From NCBI GenBank assembly GCA_019113645.1, contig DXGZ01000048.1:1-64000 (forward strand): 64,000 bases of DNA, written 5' to 3'. Position 1 is the first letter of the stretch. Each line of letters opens with the position of its first letter. The notes below the pieces were generated by a model. The model saw only the letters and a list, made by a program, of their open reading frames with translations. It was not told the origin of the DNA and did no database searches. The DNA comes from Candidatus Mediterraneibacter vanvlietii (lineage in GTDB: Bacteria > Bacillota > Clostridia > Lachnospirales > Lachnospiraceae). Positions 55,270-63,490 of this stretch are shown in pieces. Made by a program: the position numbers and the translations under genes.

Positions 55270-56829
55270 TTATCTCGTCTGTTTTTCCTCGTCCGCCCTG
55301 CTTTCCTTCAAAAAACTCTTCGCGTCTTTCAAGAAGCTTGCCGTTATAAGAACAATAACCGCTGCAATCGGGAACGCCGCGATGATACTGACCGACTGCA
55401 GATTGCTCATGGAGCTCTCGGAAAATACAAGCGCTATCGGCAGAAGGATGAGCAGAATACACCACATCAGCTGCATCAGTTTATGTGGAGCTTCATTCTC
55501 TCCCAGGCGATGATAGCTGTAGCAGGAGCCAATCAGCGCAATCGAATCAAATGATGTGGCATAAAAAGCGATCATTGTAATAAGAAGAAGCACAAGCACA
55601 AGCGGAGCGCACGGCAGTGTGCGGATAATCGCGATAATCACATCATACAGATTTCCTTCCTGCTGATACATGGCGATAAAATCTGCTGTTCCGGACACCT
55701 GCTGCCCCAGAGAATAATTGCCAAGCACAATGAAACTCACAACCGTAGAGCCGACGCCGAACACATAGCCTCCCAGAATCGTCTGCCGCACTGTCCTGCC
55801 CCGCGAGATATTTCCTATAAAAAACGGAGCCGCCACACACCATACCATCCAGTATGCCCAGTAGAAAATCGTCCAGTTCTGTGGAAATGACGTTGTTCTC
55901 TGAGGATCTGTAAAAGTTGCCAGTTCAAAAAAATTCTGCACCATTCTTCCGATCGCTGAGAAGCCTGTTTCGATAATATATTTTGTCTCGCCGCCAAACA
56001 GAAGGACAAAAGCAAGCAACGCAAAAAACAAATACACGCAGGATTTTGCCAGTATACTGATTCCTTTGAATCCGTGAAGCAGCGAATACGTGTATACAAT
56101 ACATGTGATAACCAGAATTATGATCGTAAGAACTCTTGAATCAATATTTGTATGGAAGAGTTCATTGATCGCTTCTGACATCAGCGGCGTGGCAAGACTG
56201 AATGTAGTCGCAGTTCCTGCCAGCAGCGCAAACACTGCCAGAAGATCAATCAGCCGCCCCAGAATCCCATCCGTATGTCTGCCCAGAACAGGCCTGCAGG
56301 CTTCCGAATACTTCTGCCGCTCTCTTCTGCGCACATGCAGCATGAATCCGAATGCAACCGCAAGTACCAGATAGAATCCCCACGGGATCATGCTCCAGTG
56401 AAAGATCGGATATACACTTGCCCAGTCCTGTATGCTTCCAAGTTCTGCGATATGAGGATCCGACGCATAGAGTATCCACTCGGAAAAAGAATAAAACAGA
56501 ATATCCGCCGCAAGCCCTGCGGTAAACATCATAGACCCCCATGTGAAAAAGGAATACTTTGGTTTCTCATTCTGATTTCCAAGCACGATATTCCCGTATT
56601 TCGATCCGGCTATAAAGATGGACAACAGAAAAATTCCAAGCCCGATCAGCAGATAATAGGTGCCAAATGTATCCCCCAGGAAAAACCGAATCTTCTCTAC
56701 GACTTCATTCGACCGCTCCGGCATACAAAAAAACAGTACGCAGAGCAGCACGATCAGGGTTAACGGCACAAGGGTAATCATCCAGTCTATTTTTTTACGT
56801 TCAGTGTTCTGAGATAGTTTCTGATCCAT
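55270..56829 (-). CDS. BCCT-family (betaine/choline/carnitine) transporter
   Basis: A 519-residue, 12-helix secondary transporter. The BCCT aromatic signature (FYWAYWMVWCVAAPFFIGNISRGRT) and FFTWGSMMFTAGLAADILFYSFSEW are clear. The neighbouring phosphocholine genes suggest choline as the substrate, replacing the LicB transporter used by streptococci. It lies 12 bp from the LicC-like gene, last in the operon behind 59398-59426. Known members also carry betaine and carnitine, so the substrate is inferred only. Confidence 0.92.
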   Translation of the reverse strand: MDQKLSQNTERKKIDWMITLVPLTLIVLLCVLFFCMPERSNEVVEKIRFFLGDTFGTYYLLIGLGIFLLSIFIAGSKYGNIVLGNQNEKPKYSFFTWGSMMFTAGLAADILFYSFSEWILYASDPHIAELGSIQDWASVYPIFHWSMIPWGFYLVLAVAFGFMLHVRRRERQKYSEACRPVLGRHTDGILGRLIDLLAVFALLAGTATTFSLATPLMSEAINELFHTNIDSRVLTIIILVITCIVYTYSLLHGFKGISILAKSCVYLFFALLAFVLLFGGETKYIIETGFSAIGRMVQNFFELATFTDPQRTTSFPQNWTIFYWAYWMVWCVAAPFFIGNISRGRTVRQTILGGYVFGVGSTVVSFIVLGNYSLGQQVSGTADFIAMYQQEGNLYDVIIAIIRTLPCAPLVLVLLLITMIAFYATSFDSIALIGSCYSYHRLGENEAPHKLMQLMWCILLILLPIALVFSESSMSNLQSVSIIAAFPIAAVIVLITASFLKDAKSFLKESRADEEKQTR

Positions 56830-56841
56830 GTTCTCTTCCTC

Positions 56842-57552
56842 CTACAGATATTTTTGATAGCTCTTATCGATTGCTGCCAGCTCAGACAGGCTGTCAATCT
56901 CAACAATATCTCCTGCTTTCATCTCCATAATTCCCAGCTGATAATCCTCAGGGTGACAGAATAACGCCACATCATCCCAGTAAATCTGATGGTTTTTCTT
57001 TACTTCAAACTCATATTCCAGATGGGCCTTCAGACGTCTCCCGTCCTCTGCTGTCCAGCGCGACACACTGTACAGCTGCCAGCCGGATTCTCCTCCCGTA
57101 CGGCTGCATGAACTCACAACTCCATCTTCCACTTCCAGCAGCCATTCATCCGTATGCTGATCCGTCCAGATACAGTTATAGCCCGATCTCTCAAATTCCG
57201 GTCTGAGAATATCCGCATTATATATGATCTGGTCTCCATCCAGTATTATCGTGTTTTCCAGAAAGTTCCTTGCCACATAAAGAGAAGAGATATTATTGCA
57301 CCTGTCATAATAAGGATTATCCAAAACTTTCAGCCCTTCATAATCACTCTCAAGCTCGTAAAATCTTTCTTTTAAATATCCCGCAACCACATAAATTCTG
57401 TAAATACCATTCTGATGCAGGGTCTGTATCACTGTATCAATCATCCGGACTCCATTTACACGAATCAATGGTTTTGGAGTCTCCAATGTAACCGGCCTCA
57501 TCCGCTGTCCGATTCCGGCAGCCATTATAACCGCCTGTTCTACTCTATGCAT
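56842..57552 (-). CDS. LicC-like CTP:phosphocholine cytidylyltransferase
   Basis: A 236-residue nucleotidyltransferase. It begins with EQAVIMAAGIGQRMRPVTLETPKPLI (nucleotide-binding loop), and IIYNADIL, TDEWLLEVEDG and QIYWDDVALF match the LicC layout (choline-site TYW-like residues included). It would convert phosphocholine to CDP-choline. The ATG at 57552 has a GAGGAAAAG site; a GTG at 57615 overlaps the upstream gene's stop (GTGA) and would add 21 residues. It partners with the fusion protein upstream, which has a second LicC-like domain. Confidence 0.85.
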   Translation of the reverse strand: MHRVEQAVIMAAGIGQRMRPVTLETPKPLIRVNGVRMIDTVIQTLHQNGIYRIYVVAGYLKERFYELESDYEGLKVLDNPYYDRCNNISSLYVARNFLENTIILDGDQIIYNADILRPEFERSGYNCIWTDQHTDEWLLEVEDGVVSSCSRTGGESGWQLYSVSRWTAEDGRRLKAHLEYEFEVKKNHQIYWDDVALFCHPEDYQLGIMEMKAGDIVEIDSLSELAAIDKSYQKYL

Positions 57553-57611
57553 TCTCTTTTCCTCGTTTCCTGTTCCTGTTTTCATCTTCCACTCTGATGC
57601 GTTCTCTTTCT

Positions 57612-59363
57612 TCACATTCTTGAGGAAGCGATTTTATAAAACTCTTTTGCGTAACGGTATTGTCTCAATGAATATTCTCCGAAATCCACTCCCAGATTCC
57701 TCTTATATTCGCACCAGTTGCTCCACAGCAGGCCGCATACCGACACATAACAGTATATTTTCGTTCTGACTTCCTCCGGACAATTTCCCCGGAAATAAAT
57801 ATCAATGAGTCTGTCTATCTGTTCCCTGCTGTAAAAAGAATAAATGCTGAACATCGCCAGATCCACATGGGGGTCCTGCATCCCCGCATACTCCCAGTCT
57901 ATCAGCCGTATTTCCTCTTCTCCGTTCTGATCTGCTGCAAACAGAAAATTATCAGGGACAGCATCTATATGGGTCAGTGTCTCTGTCTTCTCCTGCCCGT
58001 CGATGTATTCCTTCAGAGAGAGCACCTTGTCTTTCGTGTCTTTATAGTCTTTGTACGCTGAGGATTTTCCTTCCCACAGACTCTCATAGAATTCCATCTG
58101 GCCGAACAGATCAAATCTGTGATCCACTCTCAGCCCCATCCCATGGAACTCCCGCAGTTTGCCCATGCACTTCTCCACATCTTCCATATCCAGAGGGTCA
58201 CACACACGCGCGCGATTCAAAAACTCCGTAATTTTATATCCATTCTCCGGGTTTATATAGACAATATCATCACAGATGCGCCTGCTTTTAATCACATCAT
58301 ATACCTGAGCTTCCCTTTTCCGGTCTATCAGGCGGTCTGTTCCTTCCCCGGGAATACGCATAATATATTTTTTGTCACGGCAGTCAAAGAGAAATGATCT
58401 GTTTGTCATCCCCTTTTTCAGAATTGTAATATTCACAATCTCGTCAATCGAACACTGCAGCGCAGACGCAGCTGTCTCAATCGCGTCCGACTTCAGCTGA
58501 TTCGAATTGCTGTCCAGTTCCCTGAGCTGCTCGTATGTGTTGATCTCCACAGCATCCCCTGCTGGAACAACCCTGGCAGGAACTGTCATCCTGTCTTTTC
58601 CGTACAGCGCCTCTTCCCAGAACACATTATCATATCTGGGATCTTCTGCCAGTTTCTCTATCCTTTTCGCAACTGCCGGGCCATCCTTCCCCGTAAGGTA
58701 ACAGATGCCGATAGCCTCATTTCCATCCTCCGAATCAGGCACGGAAACAAGTTCCATCTTCCTGTTCACTCTCACGGAACTGTTCGGTTTGAGCTGATCG
58801 CTCACCATATACCAGGAATATAACTCATGTTTTCGGAAGGGATTTCTTCTGCACCATATATCGCACGGAACAATATAAGCGTTCTCAAGATATTTTCCCG
58901 CCAGTTTGACAGAATGCAGATTGTTTTTCACAGAATACTCCGCATTTACAATAAGTCTCACATCATACTGGTCAATCAGGTACTCGTACTGCTCTTTCAT
59001 AAAGCCGACCACAATGTAGATCTCATAAATCCCTGCTTCATGCAGCTGCTTTATGGTTCTCTCAATTAATGGTTCCCCGTGTACTTCCAGAAGTCCTTTG
59101 GGCGTTTCCGTATTAATCGGAACCATCCGCATCCCAAAACCGGCCGCAAGAATCACAGCCCTTCTGGCAGTGCTTTCACCCAGAAGTTCTCTCGCCTTTT
59201 CCGTCAGGCCGCAGGTCTCATCCAGATACCCCTCGTTCATCAGCCCTTTCAGCGATCGGTTTATAATCCCCAGAGAATGTCTCGTATTCTTTGATAACAG
59301 TCTCTGATTTGTAAAAGGCTCTTCAGCCAGTTCGTTCAAAATATTGCATTCTTGAATGTTCAT
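57612..59363 (-). CDS. winged helix - cytidylyltransferase - choline kinase fusion
   Basis: A 583-residue fusion. Residues 1-65 form a winged helix (ECNILNELAEEPFTNQRLLSK, INRSLKGLMNEGYLDE). Residues 68-300 form a LicC-like nucleotidyltransferase (AVILAAGFGMRMVPINTETPKGLL, YIVPCDIWCRRNP). Residues 320-583 form a LicA-like kinase: GMTNRSFLFDC, Brenner motif THIDAVPDNFLF, metal-binding LIDWEYAGMQDPH and the family end LLWSNWCEYKRNLGVDFG. It would phosphorylate choline and activate it; the winged helix may bind DNA to link the pathway to its own regulation. The ATG at 59363 has a TAGGTGAG site; 59396 is unlikely. Confidence 0.88.
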   Translation of the reverse strand: MNIQECNILNELAEEPFTNQRLLSKNTRHSLGIINRSLKGLMNEGYLDETCGLTEKARELLGESTARRAVILAAGFGMRMVPINTETPKGLLEVHGEPLIERTIKQLHEAGIYEIYIVVGFMKEQYEYLIDQYDVRLIVNAEYSVKNNLHSVKLAGKYLENAYIVPCDIWCRRNPFRKHELYSWYMVSDQLKPNSSVRVNRKMELVSVPDSEDGNEAIGICYLTGKDGPAVAKRIEKLAEDPRYDNVFWEEALYGKDRMTVPARVVPAGDAVEINTYEQLRELDSNSNQLKSDAIETAASALQCSIDEIVNITILKKGMTNRSFLFDCRDKKYIMRIPGEGTDRLIDRKREAQVYDVIKSRRICDDIVYINPENGYKITEFLNRARVCDPLDMEDVEKCMGKLREFHGMGLRVDHRFDLFGQMEFYESLWEGKSSAYKDYKDTKDKVLSLKEYIDGQEKTETLTHIDAVPDNFLFAADQNGEEEIRLIDWEYAGMQDPHVDLAMFSIYSFYSREQIDRLIDIYFRGNCPEEVRTKIYCYVSVCGLLWSNWCEYKRNLGVDFGEYSLRQYRYAKEFYKIASSRM

Positions 59364-59397
59364 GTACTCACCTACTATTATTTTTATGAACAACATA

Positions 59398-59426
59398 ATT
59401 CTAATATTCTTCTACGGGTCTGTCAA
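59398..59426 (-). promoter_or_regulatory. promoter of the choline-kinase/BCCT operon
   Basis: On the minus strand TTGACA (59421-59426), a 17-bp spacer and TAGAAT (59398-59403): close to consensus. Confidence 0.8.
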
Positions 59427-59461
59427 GGTTTATTTCATAATATATTCAGGAGAAAAGGAAA

Positions 59462-59498
59462 ACCCGGAAGGCTCTGCATAAAACAAAGCCATCCGGGT
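59462..59498 (-). terminator. terminator after the DUF2304 gene
   Basis: On the minus strand ACCCGGATGGCT pairs with AGCCTTCCGGGT and is followed by TTTCC. It separates the Pce operon from the choline kinase operon. Confidence 0.75.
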
Positions 59499-59544
59499 GG
59501 AAACTTCACATTGCGTACCTGTATGCAATCTTCATTTTTTCGCT

Positions 59545-59913
59545 TTACACTTTCTCTTTCGTGTCCTTTTCTTCCTTTTCCTCACTGAGTCTCTTCTCTA
59601 TTGCAATCTTCTGAACCAGATTATCAATCTTATTCTCAAGCTGCGATATCTGAAGAGAAGTAAGGAACAGCTTCACAATCAGTATGAAGATAATCACCAG
59701 ATAAATCATATTGATCGGTGACTGGAATCCAATCAGGTCTGATATCCAGTAGAACACATACGGGAACAGACTCATAAACACGAGAACTGCTGCAAACACG
59801 ATCCAGAACACAGCATACTCTATTTTCAGTTTGGACTGCCGGATCCTCTTCAGCATGAAGATCAGAAGAGATACAGCTCCTATCAACATTAAAATTCGAA
59901 GTACAATCGACAT
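59545..59913 (-). CDS. DUF2304-family membrane protein
   Basis: A 122-residue protein with two or three membrane helices (ILMLIGAVSLLIFMLKRI, YAVFWIVFAAVLVFMSL, INMIYLVIIFILIVKLF) and a coiled, charged C-terminus (QISQLENKIDNLVQKIAIEKR). DUF2304 genes are commonly found next to GT2 polyprenyl-phosphate glycosyltransferases, as here (4-bp gap). A role in membrane polysaccharide assembly is likely. GAGGTGAGG precedes the start at 59913. Confidence 0.88.
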   Translation of the reverse strand: MSIVLRILMLIGAVSLLIFMLKRIRQSKLKIEYAVFWIVFAAVLVFMSLFPYVFYWISDLIGFQSPINMIYLVIIFILIVKLFLTSLQISQLENKIDNLVQKIAIEKRLSEEKEEKDTKEKV

Positions 59914-59917
59914 ATCC

Positions 59918-60607
59918 TCACCTCTTTCTGAAACTCTGTACAAGTATAATGGACAAAAGCATTTTCAGCATATACTTCATAGATCCTATCACATTCAGGT
60001 AACTGCTCCCGAATTCGCGCTCTGCCATTTCCACCTGAACTTCAGAAACCTTTGCGCCGTTCTTGATAAGATAGGAAACCGTATCCGGTTCCGGTCCGTA
60101 GTTCAGATTCATCGCAAACTCTCTGATCATATCCCGGGAGAACATCCGCATTCCGGAAGTCGGGTCTGCGATCCGTTCCCCTGTTGTCATCTTTATGGCT
60201 ACTGTAATCATCCTGCTGCCGATCATACGCATGGATCTGCTCTTCTTGAACCTGACAAATCTGGAACCGATCACAATATCATATCCCTGCCTGATGCGTT
60301 CAAGCATAGCGTCCAGATATTCCGGAAGGTGCTGCCCGTCCGCGTCAAACTGAATCGCATAGGCATACCCTTTTTCGTACGCGTATTTCATACCTGTCTG
60401 AAATGCTCCGGCAAGCCCCAGATTCACAGGGAGATCCAGAAGATGGAATCCTTTTTCCCTGCAGATCTGTGCTGTCCGGTCTCTTGATCCGTCATTGACC
60501 ACAATATAATCATACTGACTGTAATTCGTTCTGATATTATTTACTACTTTCTCAATGTTTTCTTCTTCATTGTAAGCCGGAATTATAATCAATAATTCAC
60601 TGTTCAT
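59918..60607 (-). CDS. GT2 glycosyltransferase (polyprenyl-phosphate sugar synthase type)
   Basis: A 229-residue GT2 enzyme resembling dolichol-phosphate mannosyltransferase: ELLIIIPAYNEEENIEKVVNNI, nucleotide-sugar site DYIVVNDGSRDRT, the metal-binding AIQFDADGQHLPEYLDAM and IADPTSGMRMFSRD. It would transfer a sugar to a lipid carrier. It lies 18 bp from the Pce-like gene and 4 bp from DUF2304, so all three are likely co-transcribed. Confidence 0.9.
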   Translation of the reverse strand: MNSELLIIIPAYNEEENIEKVVNNIRTNYSQYDYIVVNDGSRDRTAQICREKGFHLLDLPVNLGLAGAFQTGMKYAYEKGYAYAIQFDADGQHLPEYLDAMLERIRQGYDIVIGSRFVRFKKSRSMRMIGSRMITVAIKMTTGERIADPTSGMRMFSRDMIREFAMNLNYGPEPDTVSYLIKNGAKVSEVQVEMAEREFGSSYLNVIGSMKYMLKMLLSIILVQSFRKR

Positions 60608-60625
60608 CTTTCTCCCCCTATGCCG

Positions 60626-63220
60626 TTATCGTCTCCATTTCCCGTCCGATCCGACATAGTATCCTCCGATCCATTTATTTACAGCCATGGAACCGTCAGC
60701 CTGCACATAATAGTCTCCGATCCACTGGGACGTCTGCATTGCTCCGCTGCTGTCCATATAATACCAGGTATTTCCTATCCGCTGCCAGCCGGTAAGCATC
60801 GCTCCGCTGCTGTTCAGATAATACCAGGCATTGCCGACCCACTGCCAGCCTTTCTGCATTGCTCCGCTGCTGTTCAGATAATACCATGTACTTCCATCCA
60901 ACAGCCAGCCTTTCTGCATTGCTCCGCTGCTGTTCAGATAGTACCATGCATTTCCTATCCAGCGCCAGCCGGTCTGCATTGCTCCGCTGCTGTTCATGTA
61001 ATACCAGGCATTTCCTACCCAGCGCCAACCGGTCTGCATTACTCCGCTGCTGTTCATGTAATACCATGTACTTCCGTCTAACACCCAGCCGGTCTTCATC
61101 GCTCCGCTGCTGCTGTCCAGGTAATACCACGTTTTTCCATCCAGCAGCCAGCCCTTCTGCATCGCCCCGCTGCTGTTCATATAATACCAGGCAGTATCAA
61201 CCCACTGCCAGCCCTTCTTCATGGCTCCGCTGCTGCTGTCCAGGTAATACCACGTATTGCCGTCAAGCAGCCAGCCGGTCTGCATGATACCATTGCTGTT
61301 CATATAGAACCAGTCACTGCCGACCCACTGCCAGCCGGTCCGCACTGCGCCATCAGAACCCATATAATACCAGGATGTTCCGAACTTGTTCCAGTTTCTC
61401 GCCATATGGCCCGATGAATTAAAATAATACAGTTTACCGTCAATCGTCATCCACTGGTTTTTCACGCAGCTTCCATCCGCATTCAGATAATACCAGTTGC
61501 TGCCGCGGAATTCCCAGTGTGGTTTCCGATAGGATTCAAGCCATTTTCCGGACTCATCAACATAGTAATCACCAATCCATGTATCAGCTGCCATGACGCC
61601 GTTTTTATCGAAATAATACCAGTCGCTGTCAATCTGCTTCCATCCGGTTGTCATAAAACCGTTCTCATCACAGTATTTCTTCGTGCCGTCAGCTTCCTCA
61701 ATCCACTCGGATTTGGCAGAATGACCGTCGCCATACCAGTAATGGTATTTTCCATCCTGATCAGTTACCCAGCCATCTTCTGTCTGAGCTGTTCCCCGCT
61801 GAGTAAAGCAGTACTCTTCTCCATCAATTACCCAGTAACCGGTCGAAATCCTTCCGTTGTCATCCATATAATACTGCGTATCATTGTATAACAGCCAGCC
61901 CGGTTCCGTCTTTACATACTGTGTCTGAATCCCCTCAGCCGTGAAATCAGCTACAATCGCCGCGGAATCCGTTGTCGTAAAGAAAGTATCCGCTCCTGGC
62001 ATGCACGCCTGCATTCTTTCATTATAAAAGCTTTCATATCCTGTAACTACAACCGTCTCAGGATTTACTGACGTAAGAAACCATGTTGTATTATTGTAGT
62101 CAATCGCGTGGTGAGACATTTTCAGCAAATCGATACTAAATGTTGTCTCATCATTCGGTTTCGATTCATCAAGAGCGTCCGGATTCTCTTCATCCGGACC
62201 GCCTGACGGATCATTAACTCTTGTATCCGGCTGGCTTAGAGTGACACCGTTCCAGACGTCATAATTCTGCACCGTGTAATTCTCCGGGATCTGCCTTGCT
62301 GCCGCACGGCTTTTTGCCTGTTCATCCACTGTGCCTCCCAGTTTCTCACTGAGCTGATTTACTATCTTCACCGTATCGCTCAAACCATCTTTGCCGCCGG
62401 TCCACGGATCCAGATCAGATGTAAGCAGAGCGGTATGTCCGTATGCTGTAACCAGAACGACCAGAGAATTACAGTTTTCCTCATATACCGGAATGATATT
62501 GCCATTCTCATCCCTGTCACGCTCATAGTTCATGATGTCGATTGTCATATCCCCCATGGTGAACGAACGATTGGCGGCATTCTCTTCCGAATCAAGGTTC
62601 ATAATTATCTGAGTTCCCGTCTCATGCGCAGCCGCGATCAGAGTATCAAATACATACTGATTATCCCACAGCTTCGCATCCCCGTCACCGGTATAATACG
62701 GATCATCCGGATCTGTATGTCCTGCATTCAGGTATTCATCTTTATATTCCTGAATATAAAGACGTTCTGTCGGGAAACGGCGCAGAATCTCATCTCCGCT
62801 TCCTATATGATCACTGTGAGAGTGTGTGGCAATATAAAAATCAAGTTTCTCGACGCCGAGCTGTTCCAGATAATAAATCACCTGTTCCTCATAGCCGATC
62901 CCCTGCGTCACGCCCGGACGCAGCGTATAATTCGTGCCATCGGGATAATCCCAGTCTTCCCCTGAGTCAACCAGTCCGAAATGACCGTTGCTCTCAAGTA
63001 GAATCGCGTCAGTCGTACTGTGCAGAGAGATAAAATGAATCTTCGTCCCTCCGGCCGTCTGCGTCTGCACAGAGGCAGATGTTCCATCTGCTTCTCCTGC
63101 CGCAGACAGCACAGCCGGATCAGCTGCCAGTACACACATGCATACCCCCAGCGCCGCAAGCGTGCTTCTTCTTATTATATGTTTGTAATGTTTCCTGATT
63201 TCAGATAAAAGCATGCGCAT
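60626..63220 (-). CDS. secreted Pce-like phosphorylcholine esterase with choline-binding repeats
   Basis: An 864-residue exported protein. A signal peptide (about 1-42) precedes a metallo-beta-lactamase-fold domain (58-470) with ILLESNGHFGLVDSGED, YPDGTNY, zinc motif THSHSDHIG (132-140), MDIQ/NYE-like MTIDIMNYERD and MSHHAIDYNN. These resemble pneumococcal Pce/CbpE (HTHSDHIG, GDMDIQLYNYEN). Residues 480-864 are about 18 choline-binding-type repeats (GWQWVGNAWYYLNSSGAM), near-identical in DNA over 60-nt units (60720-61300). Pce removes phosphocholine from teichoic acids. The gene heads an operon with GT2 and DUF2304, beside the choline-activation genes. Start ATG 63220 follows AAGGGGATGG; the ATG at 63214 is also possible. 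Confidence 0.88.
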   Translation of the reverse strand: MRMLLSEIRKHYKHIIRRSTLAALGVCMCVLAADPAVLSAAGEADGTSASVQTQTAGGTKIHFISLHSTTDAILLESNGHFGLVDSGEDWDYPDGTNYTLRPGVTQGIGYEEQVIYYLEQLGVEKLDFYIATHSHSDHIGSGDEILRRFPTERLYIQEYKDEYLNAGHTDPDDPYYTGDGDAKLWDNQYVFDTLIAAAHETGTQIIMNLDSEENAANRSFTMGDMTIDIMNYERDRDENGNIIPVYEENCNSLVVLVTAYGHTALLTSDLDPWTGGKDGLSDTVKIVNQLSEKLGGTVDEQAKSRAAARQIPENYTVQNYDVWNGVTLSQPDTRVNDPSGGPDEENPDALDESKPNDETTFSIDLLKMSHHAIDYNNTTWFLTSVNPETVVVTGYESFYNERMQACMPGADTFFTTTDSAAIVADFTAEGIQTQYVKTEPGWLLYNDTQYYMDDNGRISTGYWVIDGEEYCFTQRGTAQTEDGWVTDQDGKYHYWYGDGHSAKSEWIEEADGTKKYCDENGFMTTGWKQIDSDWYYFDKNGVMAADTWIGDYYVDESGKWLESYRKPHWEFRGSNWYYLNADGSCVKNQWMTIDGKLYYFNSSGHMARNWNKFGTSWYYMGSDGAVRTGWQWVGSDWFYMNSNGIMQTGWLLDGNTWYYLDSSSGAMKKGWQWVDTAWYYMNSSGAMQKGWLLDGKTWYYLDSSSGAMKTGWVLDGSTWYYMNSSGVMQTGWRWVGNAWYYMNSSGAMQTGWRWIGNAWYYLNSSGAMQKGWLLDGSTWYYLNSSGAMQKGWQWVGNAWYYLNSSGAMLTGWQRIGNTWYYMDSSGAMQTSQWIGDYYVQADGSMAVNKWIGGYYVGSDGKWRR

Positions 63221-63490
63221 CCATCCCCTTCTAGTCCTTTGATTGAAAAGCCTTTTACCATAGTATAACAGTGGTTTCCATTTGTCAAAATAATTCTACT
63301 TACAGATTATACCATATTTTTCAGGATATATTTCCGTTGTCAGCCTTTTACATTTCTTTTATATAAATTTAACATTAACTTTTTGGAATCAAATGAATCT
63401 TTTTTACATTTTGCCTAAATCCTTCTTGTTATTTTTCTATTACTTGTGTATAATTAGAATCGTGAATACACTATATAAGGAGGAAAAGGT
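63221..63490. other. divergent intergenic region
   Basis: AT-rich 270 bp between the Pce-like gene and the surface protein gene. It holds the plus-strand promoter at 63426-63454; for the Pce side I see no clear -10/-35 pair. Confidence 0.5.
63426..63454 (+). promoter_or_regulatory. promoter of the surface protein gene
   Basis: TTGTTA (63426-63431), a 17-bp spacer and TATAAT (63449-63454), followed by an AAGGAGG site before the ATG at 63491. Confidence 0.8.

Noticed and set aside
60720-61300. Tandem 60-nt repeats that look CRISPR-like
   Set aside because: They encode in-frame choline-binding repeats of the Pce-like protein; spacing and sequence drift fit protein repeats, and no cas genes are present.
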